Shown here one piece after another: positions 40,290-53,700 of a stretch of 59,989 bases of DNA (positions are counted from its first letter, which is position 1; each line of letters opens with the position of its first letter). The translations under genes and the position numbers were made by a program. Under the pieces are notes generated by a model. It ran no database searches, had not been told where the DNA came from, and saw nothing but the letters and a program-made list of their open reading frames with translations. Source of the stretch: Triangularia verruculosa. Taxonomy: Eukaryota; Ascomycota; Sordariomycetes; Sordariales; Podosporaceae. The DNA lies in the NCBI GenBank assembly GCA_033296885.1, contig MU864040.1, positions 1 through 59,989 of the forward strand, written 5' to 3'.

Positions 40290-41527
40290 TGCATCGGGTA
40301 ACGCTCCGGTGAAGCCGCTGCTGCTAACCTCGACGATGCGCCGCGATAACGGTGCGAGAAATAAGGCATACGATTATGATAGGAGCTGTGGAACCATTGG
40401 ATTGCGGGTTTATTGCGAGCGTATCGGTTTACCGATAACGGCAGAACGTTGGTAAACGACGTGGTTTAGCAGTGAGGGAAGCGGTGGGAATTGTAGCGAC
40501 CTGGCCTTGATCTGGGACAGCGAAGGCCTAAAAGCGAACCCGCCGAGTTTCAATTACGCCGTGGCCGGGAAAGAGAAGAATACATTGGGTGGGAAAATGG
40601 CGGGAAAAGACGGTGGCGCATCGAGAAAAGTCTCGGGTGATATAATTGAGAGTCCTGTTCACATCCACCAGCCAGGAACAGAGTCTAAGTCTTGTGAGAG
40701 CGAGTGCGGTGCAGTCGGTGGTGATGGGTTGCGTCGGCCAGGTTCCCCCTCGGACCACTGCGTTCCAGCGTTCCTAGCCACGGCGCCGGGGCCACCCCTG
40801 CGAGGCCGTTTATTTGACCAGAGTGGCCAATCAGTGCCAAGGATCACCCAACGGCACTTGGACCTCACCTCTACCGGGGTTTACTTACACCTAGCTCTCT
40901 ATCTGATTCTACCTTTGCTCAACTGCTTTCCAATCGTGATGATATACGGACGACCTTCTCAATTATAAGGAGAATCTTTATCTACTTTCTATCAGCAGAG
41001 ATACTTCCACGTAGTCTATTCCAGTCTCACGTCACTCTCACTCATACTGACATCCACCAGGCCCGCACACGTTTCAGCCAATCTTGCTTCTGAGGGGAAT
41101 CCAAATTATGTTGATATTGCGATGGACTCTTGTACCGCCGGCAAAATCATGCCTACACATTAATTATCTTTCAAATATCCTTCTAAGGAGTTCTCTACGG
41201 TAACCAAATCATGGTCTTCACTAAGATGCCTCTATCCACCATATGCGTAATCCCCGGATAGCTGCATCCCCAATAAGACACGCCAAGATTCTCCGCACAG
41301 GCCACACACCCCTCAGATGGGTGGGGTTGGTTGGAAGCTGACAGCGAGTGCGGGGCGACACCCTGAAGAAAGTAAACAAATATTCTTGTGTTTTCGCGGA
41401 GCGACCGCGAACGTGACGAACCTCGACTTTTGCGACAACGACCATTTCCTCCCCCCCCCCCCTATACTAACCAACCACCAGCGAGCACCGGGGATTTTCT
41501 TTTTCTACTTCCATCACAACCGCCGCC
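40290..41527. other. Divergent upstream region of LysM and SMC2 genes
   Basis: 1.24 kb without a recognised gene. The plus-strand open stretch 40507-40968 has no domain. A run of about ten C at 41452-41461 lies in the SMC2 leader. Confidence 0.45.
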
Positions 41528-44500
41528 ATGAGGGTGACGGAACTAATCATCGACGTAAGTCGTTAACCGTCGCAAACCAAAAACATTGGGCAGCACTCAC
41601 TAACCACCACCCACCACCAAAACAGGGCTTCAAGTCCTACGCCGTCCGCACCGTCATCTCGGGCTGGGACGAATCCTTCAACTCCATCACCGGCCTCAAC
41701 GGCTCGGGCAAGTCCAACATCCTCGACGCCATCTGCTTCGTCCTCGGCATCACCCACCTCTCCACCGTCCGCGCGCAGAACCTGCAGGACCTCATCTACA
41801 AGCGCGGCCAGGCCGGCGTCACCAAGGCCTCCGTCACAATCGTCTTTGACAACAAGGACAAGAAGCGATCGCCGATCGGCTTCGAGGAATACGCCACCAT
41901 CTCGGTAACGAGACAGATCGTGCTGGGAGGCACGACGAAATACCTGATCAACGGCCACCGCGCGCAGCAGCAGACGGTGCAGAACCTGTTTCAGAGCGTG
42001 CAGCTTAACATCAACAACCCTAATTTCTTGATCATGCAGGGAAGAATCACAAAAGTCCTGAATATGAAGGCGGTGGAGATTCTGGCTATGATCGAGGAGG
42101 CGGCGGGGACGAGGATGTTTGAGGACAGGAGGGATAAGGCGTTCAAGACGATGGCGAAGAAGGATCTGAAGCTGCAGGAGATTACCGAGTTGCTGCGGGA
42201 TGAGATTGAGCCCAAGTTGGAGAAGTTGAGGACAGAGAAGAGGGCGTTTTTGGACTTTCAACAGACGCAGAATGACCTCGAGAGGTTAACGAGGATAGTG
42301 GTGGCGCATGACTATGTCGTGTGTCAGGAGAAGCTGAAGCAGTCAGGGTCGGATCTGGAGGCGAAGAAACAACGCCAAAAAGATTTGGAAGCGTCGGCGG
42401 AGAGGTTGAAGAGCGAGATATCACATTTGGAGGAGGATGTGGAGAGGGTGAAGGCGCAGAGGGATATGGAGCTACGGAAGGGAGGAAAGGCGCAGGCGCT
42501 GGAGGAGGCGGTGAAGAAGCATTCGAATGAGCTTGTACGGTTGGCTACGGTTATCGACTTGAAGAGGACGAGTTTGGCCGAGGAGGAAGAAAGGAAAATT
42601 CAGGCCGAGAAGACGGTTGCAGAGTTGGAGGCGACGCTGCAGGAGAAGACGAAGGCGTATGAGAAGACCAAGGCGAAGTTCGATACGGCAAAGGAGGCGG
42701 TGGAAAAACAGAGTCAGGAAGTAGAGTCGAAGGAGGAACTGCTGCAGACTTTGCAAACAGGTGTTGCATCCAAGGAAGGACAAGAGAGTGGTTACCAGGG
42801 ACAATTACAGGACGCGAGGAGCCGTGTGACGGCTGCGGCAACGGAGCAGGAGCAGGCAAAGATCAAGATTGCGCACTTGGAGAAGCGGATAAAGGAGGAG
42901 GAGCCACGAGCGAAGAAAGCCAAGGAGGCGAACGCTGGGTTGTTGAATGAGCTCGAGGGGCTGAAGGTGCAGGCTCAGAGGTTGGAAAAGGAGCTGGGCA
43001 AACTTGGATTCCAACCAGGATCGGAGGGCGAATTGTACAAGCAGGAAAGCCAGCTCCAGCAGACGATTCGCAATCTGCGTCAAGAGTCGGATGGTTTGAA
43101 GCGCAAGGTTGCGAATATCGACTTCAACTATGCGGACCCAGTACCAAACTTTGACCGTTCCAAGGTCAAGGGTCTGGTGGCTCAGCTGTTTACTCTTGAC
43201 AAGCAGTTCACCCAGGCTGGTACTGCTCTTGAGATTTGCGCTGGTGGCCGTCTCTACAACGTTGTTGTAGATACCGAGGTTACTGGTACACAGCTTTTGC
43301 AGGGCGGCAGACTGCGGAAGCGCGTTACCATTATCCCCCTGAACAAGATTGCTGCGTTCAAGGCCTCTGCTCAGACAGTCGCCACGGCGCAGACAATTTG
43401 CCCAGGAAAGGTCGACTTGGCTTTGTCTCTTGTCGGATACGACGAGGAGGTTTCCAGGGCGATGGAATATGTCTTTGGCAACACGCTCATCTGCGCCGAC
43501 GCCGAGACAGCCAAGAAGGTTACTTTTGATCCCAATGTCAGGATGCGGAGTATCACCTTGGAAGGCGACGCCTATGATCCTTCGGGTACGCTTTCCGGCG
43601 GCAGCGCTCCCAACTCCAGCGGTGTCTTGGTGACCCTGCAGAAGCTCAACGAAATCACCAGACAGCTCAAGGAAGCTGAAGCCAACCTCGGCATGCTCCA
43701 CAACCACATCGCTCGCGAGAAGACCAAGCTCGACCAGGCCAAGAAGATCAAGCAGGAGCTCGACCTCAAGTCCCACGAGATTAAGCTTGCCGAGGAGCAG
43801 ATCAGCGGCAACTCGGCTTCCTCGATCATCCAAGACGTCCAAAACATGAAGGAGACGATCGCCCAGCTCCAGGAATCCATTGTCAAAGCCAAGCAACGAC
43901 AAGCAGAAGCCTCTGCCGATGTCAAGCGCATTGAAAAGGACATGAAAGACTTTGACAACAACAAGGACGGGAAACTGGAGGAACTTCAAAAGACCGTCAA
44001 CAGCCTTCGCGCTTCTGTAGCGAAGATGCAGGCATCCCTCAAAACGCTGCAAAAAGAGCTTCAGAACGCCCAGTTGGACTCGGAGCAGGTCTCTGCCGAC
44101 TTGGCTGCCGCCCGAGAACAAGTCCAGGAAGTTGACTTGGCGATCGCCTCTCAACAGGAAGAACTCGCCGCCCTCGCCACCAAATCCGAAGCCATCAAAT
44201 CGACCCACGACACGGCCCAGGCCGAACTCGACGCCGAACGCCAGAAGCTCTCCGTCTTCGACTCTGAACTGAAGTCGCTCGAGCAGGCCACCCGCACCAA
44301 AACCTCGCGCATAGCCGAGGAAAAACTCGAGCTGCAGAAACTGGGGCATCAAATCGACAAGTTTGGGAAAGAATCCGCCTCTGCCCTGTCGCACATGCAG
44401 GCGCTGGAGAAGGAACACGAGTGGATCCCGGACGCGAAGGATCAGTTTGGACGGGCGGGGACGCCGTACGATTTCCGGGGGCAGACGGGATCGATCGGGG

Positions 44501-45219
44501 AGCTGAAGGCGACGGAGAGGAACCTGAGGGAGAGGAGCCAGGGGCTGAGGAAGAAGATTAATCCAAAGGTGATGAACATGATTGACAGCGTGGAGAAGAA
44601 GGAGCTGGGGCTGAAGCACATGATGAAGACGGTGATGAGGGACAAGAGGAAGATTGAGGAGACGATTGTGAGCTTGGACGAGTACAAGAAGAAGGCGCTG
44701 GAGGAGACGTGGAGGAGGGTGAATGGGGACTTTGGGGCGATTTTTAACGAGTTGCTGCCGGGGAGCTTTGCAAAGTTGGATCCGCCGGAGGGGAAGACGA
44801 TTTCGGATGGGTTGGAGGTCAAGGTTTGTCTTGGGAAGGTGTGGAAGGAGTCGCTTACGGAATTGTCGGGAGGTCAACGGTATGTTTTTTTTCTTTACTC
44901 AGAAAAAAATATGATATGAGGGAAGAGTTGTGCTAATATAGAGGTGGGAAACAGATCACTGATCGCGCTGAGTCTGATCATGGCGCTGCTGCAGTTCAAG
45001 CCGGCGCCGATGTATATTTTGGACGAGGTCGACGCGGCGCTGGATTTGTCCCACACGCAGAATATTGGACGGCTGATCAAGACGCGGTTCAAGGGGAGCC
45101 AGTTTATTGTGGTGAGTTTAAAGGATGGGATGTTTCAGAATGCGAATAGGATCTTTAGGACGAGGTTTAGCGAGGGGACGAGTATGGTGCAGGCTTTGAC
45201 GCCGGCGGATTTGAGGTAG
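41528..45219 (+). CDS. smc2: Condensin subunit SMC2
   Basis: Exons 41528-41554, 41626-44879 and 44955-45219 give 1181 residues, the normal length. SMC2 pairs with SMC4 in condensin, the ATP-driven loop-extruding complex that compacts chromosomes. The ATPase head is split: Walker A GLNGSGKS at 32-39, signature LSGGQ at 1089-1093 and Walker B MYILDEVD ending near 1120. Two long coiled coils (about 170-510 and 680-1020) flank the hinge (about 515-680; FTQAGTALEICAGGRLYNVVVD and the glycine-rich DPSGTLSGGSAPNSSGVLV). The start MRVTELIIDGFKSYA is diagnostic for SMC2. The first intron falls after LIID. Wobble use differs between halves: the coiled-coil start (42060-42500) uses many G-ending codons, the later part more C-ending ones. 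Confidence 0.97.
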
Positions 45220-45840
45220 AGAGGGAGGGAGATATGGGGTGGTTATGATAGGGATGGGATGGGATTGGTGTAATGGAGTTGGGAGGGGGGGACATAAGGA
45301 AGCATGGATGGGCGGGACACAAAGGGGCTTGCTTTGTTTTTTGTTGTTTGTGTATTTCTTGTTGATTGAATAAGGGTCAAGGTGGCGTATATGATGATGG
45401 ATTATGCATTCTGTTGGATGCGTTACGTGAAATGAAGGTGCTTTTTGTTTCAATTGTTGATGTTGCTTGTGATGAATTATGATCGTGAAGGTTTTGGATT
45501 GGAACAGGTGTGTGCTTTATGGTGGATGATGTTTCGGTACATAGGATTTTACTTCGATCTTTGGACACCAGTGATGGCATGGAGCGGTTAGAAAATAGCA
45601 AGATTATCGTTCTCTTCAAAGGAACCCGCAAAGACTGCGTCTGTGAAGTGATTGTCTACTATTATTACACCGAGATCTACTCTGTATATACAGTTGCTCT
45701 TTCTCTCTATCTTTCTCTATCCTGTCGATATCCAGATCGCTCCCCCGTCTGTTATTCTATACCTATACCTCTTTCTCTTCATCCCCATCTCTCTATCATG
45801 TCTATTCGCCCCCACCCCTTTGACACCCTCCCGGACTCAC
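45220..45840. other. Convergent 3' flanks of SMC2 and MOSC gene
   Basis: 620 bp between convergent stops. No gene seen; T-rich in parts, as expected for 3' ends. Confidence 0.5.
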
Positions 45841-47778
45841 TCACTGATTAATATACCTATGCTCCCCCCTCTCCTCCACTCCCACCTTCATGCCCACCTC
45901 GACCCAGCTCTCCAGTTTCCCACCATCAAACAACGGCGTCAACTGCATCCCCAAACACCCCTTCAACCTCGCCCCCTCATCCACATCCCTCAGCTTCCTC
46001 AGAGACCGATCCGGCTCGACCGGATGTCTGAACCCGCTGTCCTGGTTCACATTCGGCATCTTGCACCGGACCGTGCGGCACGACACGTGAAAAGAAGCTG
46101 TCGCCTTCTTGCCCTCCTCGGTCTCAAACGCCACTCTTTTCCACGTCTCCTCGGTCTCAAACGCCACTCTTTTCCACGTCTCCTCGTCATAAGGACTGTT
46201 GCTTTCCTCGGGGCCGTCGACTATAGGGGGTGTCAGTGGTTGTGGGTCTCTTTGACAAACAGGGAGGGGGGTATACAGGGGGGGGTATAACGGTAAACGC
46301 CGCAACAAAAAAAAACACGATGGAGAGGGAAGAAAGAAAAAGGGAAAAAAGGGGAGGGGGGAGTGGAGTAAAACCGCGGGAAAAAAAAAGGTAGGGGTTG
46401 CTGGAGATGTTTCCACTTCAGCCCATTATGAGATGTCAAAGACGAGGAAAAAACTCCCCGCTTTCCGGTCTCCGTGAAACAAACCAGCGCTTGCGTCCAC
46501 CGAGCCGGGACAGGGGATTGGAAACATGATGACAACAAAGTAAAAGAAATGCGGACACACGAGACTTACCGATGATGTTGGCGCGAAACCTCCGCGCATC
46601 TAGTTCTTGCTCGAGTTTGTTGTCTTTTGTGATCTTGGCGCCAAAGTCACGGACGCTGGCGAGGTTTACGAGATGTAGTGGGTACTGTGCCATTGTGAGT
46701 GTTAGCAGACGTGTGTGTGTGCGTGTGTGGTGTGTTTCATCCCGATGATAGCCATCACCACCACAAACGTCTGTGGGTGGTGGCTTTTGTTTTTGCGCGT
46801 AACCGAACCACTTCGATTTCACAAGCCAAAAGTCACCGAGGGGGGTGTGTGCGAGCATAAAAATAAAATAAAAAAAACACTTACAGCATCTTGAAATCCA
46901 GTCACTGGCTGGTAACCCGCTTCCTCCTTCCCCGGCGCGCATCTATGCACCTCCCTCAATCGGCCCGGGTCGACTCGAAAAAGCCCGAGCCTGTTGCTCA
47001 CGCCCAGATACAGCGCCAACTCCCGAGGTAGGTCCTTTTCCATGTTCAGCGCCGACACCACATCCTTCCAGATGCGCACCTCCTCCCTCTCGTAGCCCCG
47101 GGCCTCAATCTCTCCCTGTGATGGGAAATTCACCGGGAGAACGAGCTGTTTCTCCGGGACCGCTTTGCGGCCCCGTGCGAGCTTGGCGGCTACCCAGCTC
47201 AGCACCCCGCCGAGTCCTGACTCTTGCCAGGGGAAGCTGATGAGGAGAAAAGAATCTTTGATGTTGGCGTCAGAGTAGAGCGGTTTGCCCCGGGCTTTGA
47301 CGGGGTCGGGTGAGAAGAGCTCTACCGTGACGGTGGCGAGCAGGGGAAACTGGCGCTGGGTGATAAATTCCCAGCTCTCTTTTTGCTGGTTTTTCTCTGA
47401 TGGGTTGGTGCTCAAGGGAAAGGGGGATTTGAGCTGGGCAAAGGTGTAGAGGCGGTCAAACTCTAGGCCGTAAGGGAGGACTTTACTCGAGGTGAGCTGG
47501 ATGCCTTTGCAGGACTTGATTGGGTAGATCCATAACTGGTTGATGGCTGTTTTTGACGATGACGTTGTTGTAGTAGTCGTCTTCTTCTTGGATTTATTGT
47601 GCTTCACACCAATGGGTGAGTGTGTTTCAAGCAGTGCATCGCGTTGCGATGGCGGGATGGGGGGGAAGTAGATGAACAGTGGCAAGAGGAAGACGGTGAT
47701 GGTGGAAATCAGCAGGAAAAGGCCGGTGGCGTCAATGACCGGGCCGCTCCGCAGCGCCGTGTCCGGATTTTGGTCCAT
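45841..47778 (-). CDS. MOSC-domain protein, membrane-anchored (mARC/Mo-cofactor sulfurase C-terminal type)
   Basis: Exons 47778-46885, 46684-46570 and 46220-45841 join in phase to 462 residues. An N-terminal transmembrane helix (about 17-39, ATGLFLLISTITVFLLPLFIYF) is followed by the MOSC N-terminal beta-barrel (INQLWIYPIKSCKGIQLTSS, GLEFDRLYTF) and the MOSC domain. The latter shows YPLHLVNLASVRDF, LDARRFRANIIV and the cysteine-containing KGCLGMQLTPL. Relatives (mARC, MOCS C-terminus) bind sulfurated molybdenum cofactor and reduce N-hydroxylated compounds; the N-anchor fits an outer-mitochondrial or ER membrane location. Between RFRANII and the next strand, 11 residues (TWKRVAFETEE) are repeated back to back because of an exact 33-bp duplication. 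Confidence 0.9.
46114..46179. repeat. Perfect 33-bp tandem duplication inside MOSC gene
   Basis: Two identical 33-bp copies (46114-46146 and 46147-46179) plus the first 7 bases of a third. The repeat keeps the reading frame and adds 11 residues. Confidence 0.93.
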
Positions 47779-50700
47779 TTGTTGCCGAATTTGTCGGTCG
47801 GTCGGCCGGCCGTCTGCAGGAGGTGATTTTTACCGTTTGTTGCTTTGTTCTCAATGTTTGGTTGCAGTTGGCAGCGTCGGTCCCGGCGTGGCGGGTTGGT
47901 GTGACCGGCTCCCGCCCTAACGTCTCACCTGGGACCGGATTACCTAAGAGCATGTCTTATTCACTAGGTAGGTGGCCACTATCCACCAAGCATCTTTTGC
48001 ACTGGGTAAACCCATAATCATCAGATGTTTTAATTTTGTTGTTGAAAGCAAAGATTAAAATAGAAAATGACCGGCACCAGGCCGCGTCAACAGTTGCTTG
48101 TCAAGAGTCCTGTGATGATCGACTTCTCTCGAGAATTCCCGACGGATGAGGCCCCCTATTGACCCGGCAAATTCATATAGGGCTGGCTGGCTTTAGCCCC
48201 GTCAACCCGATTTGCTCTCCCTGCTACGTCTGAGATGGGAAAGGTGTCTGATTGGGCTTTTGGGACGTGGATTTTCAGTCGGATCGCACTCCGCGCGCCA
48301 GTCAGTGCGAGTTGCCACAGGTTGACATACAAAAGCCGGCAATGCGCCCCGAAAACAGCGACCGGAGCCGGCCACTGCATCTTGCCGGGAAGGAAGAATA
48401 CTGCTTGACGCACGCCGCTGGTTGGGCCTTGTGATGAAATTCTTTTTACCCTACCCAGCCCCCGAGCTACTTACCCAGAACAGCTTGAGTGTTTTTTTGC
48501 GCGGCCCCCTTTCCCTTATCTTGCCAGCTGCGTCGCATTCGGGGCACCCTGACGTGGTTGGGGTGACACAAGCTCGATCTGATCCGCACTGCGTCTCTGG
48601 GAGAAGTGGGAGACGCTGTCAGATACAAATCTGTGACATAACCATTGATGTTGCACAGAGACTTTTTTTTGCGGCCAAGAATCCCGCTGGACAGGTAGCG
48701 CTCCGCTTCTACTGCCCTCCACCCTCGCCAATGCCAGACTATGTGCACCGCTACCAGTCTATCAAGAAGGCCAAATCACGGCCGCTGCAGCAACTACCGT
48801 GAAGATTTTTTTTTTGGCAAGAACTACGGGAAATACGGGCTGAGAAAGATTTGCCCAGAAAACATGGAGCGGGAAAGGTAAGGGTAGGGGTAAGAGGTGT
48901 GCAGGTTGGCTAGCGAGCCTTCTCTCTTGCAAGTATGGTTCCGTTGGACGTGGTATGTACCACTGATTTGTACACGTAATTAACCCAAGCCAGAAGCGTC
49001 CCTTGCGTGATATTACACACGTCTAAAGTTTGGTCCGCCTCACCTTCAGCTGCCTCAACAGGAAGGATCATGTGTCTGTGTCGTAAGAGGTTGGGATGTA
49101 TAGGCACTTGCACACACCTCGGCCGCTCTGAAAGTTGGCCCAATCAAGGCTGCATGCTGTAGGTAGGCGAGATGAGCCTATAGCAGACAGTTCAATATTG
49201 ACACTGACCGCCGGTCTGCCCTCCGAACCCTGTATGTACCAGATGAGGGCAGGCAGGTAGGGACCAGCAAAGAGGCGCCCAAGATAGGCAGGAAGCGATA
49301 CCGGATAGTGAACCGCGGCGCCAACTGATATGGAAATGAGACTAAGGTGAAGTTGGTCCTCCGACAAGATTTGCAGTTGCGGCAAGGCGTCTCGCCGTCC
49401 ATAAGGGTGTGCCTGTCAACTCTAAAATGGGCGACTTCACGCTATCAACGACTGGTTGAGGACCTTTGACTCTGCGGAGACGGGCCCACACTAGTAGGCG
49501 CCAGCATGTGGAAACAGATGATGTCTGTCGGCGCAACTATGCGGATGAGCAGTCAGGAGGCTGTACGGGCGAAGTAGTTGCCGTATAGAGGCGGAACACA
49601 ATATCCAGGTGGAGATGAAGTCCGGCGTCTCCATCAACAACCACGACGTCTCCAGAGAACGGTATGGCCGCATGACCTTGTTCCTTGTTCAGGAGATGGC
49701 CTGTGGATAAGCCGAAGGATCTCCAATAGTGGACAAACGCATGATGTAATCTCAAGTCCCGGGCTATTGGGTAAGGGAAGAATGAGGCTTAGCAATCATA
49801 TGTCGATCTGGGTGAGTTGTTTGTGGTCATGAAGAGAGAGTGTGGGAAATGAACACTATGCTCAGAGCTATGCCGAGACGGCCACAGGTTAGAAATGGGA
49901 AGACAGCTCGTGGGAAGAACGACGGGACACGTAACTACCTCCAGGCAAAAAAGGCATCTTTAGCCATGAGAACACACCGCCACGTCTTGATTCCCCCAGG
50001 TGTTGCTGAATGGCATCTGTGGCCGACAGAGGGAGGCTCTGTGATACACGGCAACTCTTGTTTCCGGAATCTGTGGGTTGACCTGAGGTTCTGAAGTCAC
50101 CCAGGATGACATGTCGTCATGGATGGCTCAGTCTTCCAAGAATCAAGAAGAGGCAGCGGACAGTCCTTAACGGGCAGTTGATCCGGATCCATAGGCCGAG
50201 GTGTGACGACGGGGCGACGTCTGTGCTGTGCAGCGTTCAGACTGAGACTGGACATGGGCCGCGGAGTTCACGGCAGTTCAGAAAATGGAGAACTGTCAGG
50301 CATGTGTGGCAGCGTGGTGGACCGACCTGCAAAAGCTTCGGACGATAGTCGTTGGAGTGCCCAAGGTAGAGAAGGTTGGTCACGTTAAGTGTAACGGTTT
50401 TGACATGGAGTTGGCACAAGCCGCGGGTCTTTTTGCTCGGGGTGGAGCATCTGAAGCTCGGCCCTCGTCTCATTGGAGTGCGAGATGACTCCAGTGAGCG
50501 GCCCCTGCAGCCGGGCCGGTGCACTTGGGACGAACGCCCATGCCGCTCCCCGTGGCACAGCGATAGGGAGCCCCGCTACCCGCCGTTTGGGCTCAACGGG
50601 GGCTCTCTCGTCACTGGATTGCTACCTAGCCGAACCGGGATTCTATTTCTTTTCTTTTCTCTCTCAGAGACTTCAGTTGAACTGCACACCACGCCATGAT

Positions 50701-53700
50701 GGCATACGCTGCATGGGCCATGCTGCTACTACGGCGGCGTTAATTCCGGCTTCTCAGATGCCGAATCTAGGTAATCTCGACAGATGGGCATAGCCAGATC
50801 GCGGGATGGCTGTGCACGCAATCGATCCGCCAGCAGCAACACGACTGACCATTGAAGAGAACACGAAGTCTTTTTAATGCTTAAATCGTCGAGATGCATG
50901 TCGATCTCCAAGCGGCAGTCCCAGCGAGATCTACGCCCTAGGATATCGTCAAAGACAGGGCTTGGCATGGTGTTGCATAAACTTGGCTTGTCGTTGGTGT
51001 CAATATTCATTTCGATCGATATGTGGGCCGGCCTTCTAGAAGAATAATAGAACCACAGCGCCGGGCCCTGCCCTAGTCACAGTCCTACAGTATCACGGCA
51101 TATCCGACTCGATTGTGTCTCTCGTCAAAGGGGGCGTCTGCCGTACATTACAGCACGTGCATTCGACGTCGACGTTCCCAATCTGGGCAAGTTGAGATGT
51201 CGTGGATACCTATCTGACCCTTAATCCGAGCTAGCGAGTGCGATCATGGAAGGAAGTATGTATCTTCTTGACGTCAGGCAGCATGTGTCATCGTTCTGGC
51301 CAACAAGGGCACCTACCTTACTTATGATTTCATCGCAATGATAGCCACCTCAGTCTCTCTGGGCTTTGGAACTTTTCGATTTCCATCTCGCTGGCACGAG
51401 CGCCTGATTGGGCGAGGTTAATTCGGGTAAACTGGTTGACAGCAGCTTATGCACGTGGGGTTTTTCTGACAGTGACATACATCGTCGAAATCTGGTACCT
51501 TAGACAGAGGTAGGTAGGGTGGGATGCGCTTTCCAGGTTCTGCCAGGCTCGCTCTTGCCAGCGGCCCTGTGGCACGACACTTCGACTGCCAGATCTGCTC
51601 GGCCGCTGCAACCTTTCCTTCACTCGTATTTCCACTTCATCTGATTGCTGTCTGTCAAATTGACCATGATCGATAGTGTCGGTCCGATCTTTATGCAAAT
51701 TCAAGAACCTTGCCCTGTCCAGCCGGACCATTTCCCGCCAACCAACACCCTGCCCTTTCACGATGGCCGCGGATGACGGCATGTGAGTTAATATCACAGA
51801 ACCCGACCGACGACTTCCTGCGGAGGACCCATGTAGCTTGCTATAGCCCCCACATCTTGCATGGCCCCAGATCTCGATACCACTTTGGGCAGTGAGCTCG
51901 TTTCTCACTTGCTTCTTGCAGCTGTCCCGGCCGTTGGCTCGTGCCTTGACACTGTGTGGCTGTCACTTGGACATGTCACCTCCCTCACCTGTCGTCGGTC
52001 TTCTCGGTGATGAAAGTCGGCAGTGTCAGTATCTGAGCTCTTCACATGTCGGCGCTAGACCCCCCCGATGGCTCCGTAAGCGTTCCGGATCGTGGGGTCT
52101 GCCGGTTAGACCAGTGCCCTCCTGCATCGGCGCATCCTGGCAGCTTGGGTGACCTTGAGTCCAAATTTCCTAACCCAAGATCGAATAGCTCGAACCCACC
52201 GCCGGCGCCTGTTCAATCGGCTTGCTCCTTTTTCCACAACGGACAAAGGTTGACACAGACCCCTGTCAAGCCCTGGGAGCGCAGGCCCGACTGTTGCGGG
52301 TGGCTGCTTTTCGGCGCTGTTCCGACTGCACTCTAGACAGAAGACGAAAAAGAGCAACGGGGACTGCTCGCCGCAGGGCCGTGCGCATCAATACCCTTCA
52401 CAGCAGGCCACAGCTACTGCAAGTGCTGACCGTACCGAACGGGCTGCATTTCCTAGCTTCAAGGTACGGTACATGCACAGAGGGGGCCCGTAGAACGATC
52501 ATTTTCATCGTCAGCATCGAGCGCTCTCGCACGATCGAGGGCGTCTCATCGCCCACAGCCCACAGCCAGCTCGGGTCCACTGACGTGCCATGGCGTTGCG
52601 GTTTGGTGTTGGCAAGGGGCCCAGCTTTGGCCTAGGCCTGAATAGCACCAGGAGCACCCCTGACAGTTGAACGGTTCCTTCGTCGTTCGTTCACTCGCAG
52701 GGGGCGGCGGGGGGGGGGGTACCAAGGAGATGCAACACCACATCAGATGAACCGCCATATCGAGAGCGGCTTCTGCTGCACTTCACCTAGCAGCCGCCGA
52801 AGATCAAACCAAAAAGACCTTTCAGATGCTGTTTTTCTCTATTTGCAATTTGGCGGCCGGAGACGATGCTGCAGGACACTCACTCGCCTTAATATCAGGA
52901 CGTTAAGCATGTTGTACGGAGTATCAAGAAGTACCTCTAGACCCCTGCCTCGAGCATTGTACCGAACACACCCCCCTGCTAGAGAGCTCACCCGCCCCTT
53001 TCCCTTTCGACACCCCACTGGGGGTTTTGACTTTGTGGAGTGTGGTGTTGTTGCGTTGCGCTACACCACTTTGCAGTTACGGCCCTCCAAGAACACTCAA
53101 ATTGCTCGCTCAGCTTGGGAATGGCTCCTCTGCTCCCCTGCCGCAATAGCTGCGCTAGCCGCCGTTTGTAGAGTCTACTGCCGCCTTCTGCCGGTCCCTA
53201 CGACACAGTCCTTTTGCAAGTTGCTGGGCACTCGAGTACCTTGATGACTGGCCACCACGGAGTATACCACGATGTCCTGTGGACCTCGTCCTGACAGACT
53301 GGGAATGCAACTCGGCCAGCAAGCATCGGTGCTGGTTTGTGGGGGATAAGGCACCTCCGTAATCAGACCGGAACACCAATACACGTATACCACCATGGTC
53401 AAGGAAAGCAAATTTGAATCCCCAGTTCCGTGATGACAGGCCATGGTATATTCGAGCACCTTCCGGTGATGTCTATCGACAGCTTGCACAAAGAGTACAG
53501 ACACAAACTTGAGGCTGGCAATACTGGCAGCTTATGGCAACTACCTAGGTACGATGGATGCAGAAGCCGCGGGCTGGTTGCCAGGGTTACCCTACAAACT
53601 GACACCCCCCTTCACCCCCGCGCACACACTTCCTGGACCGGCCCGGGTCTGGCTGATCCTTGACGACTGCCCCCTGGACGACTGGTTTTGACCGTTGGAG

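Noticed and set aside
40507..40968. 153-codon open stretch between LysM and SMC2 genes
   Set aside because: No domain, no good start context and no likely splice partners; probably chance in GC-rich promoter DNA.
42805..44877. 690-codon minus-strand frame opposite SMC2
   Set aside because: Antisense shadow caused by GC-ending codons; the plus-strand frame encodes all SMC2 motifs.
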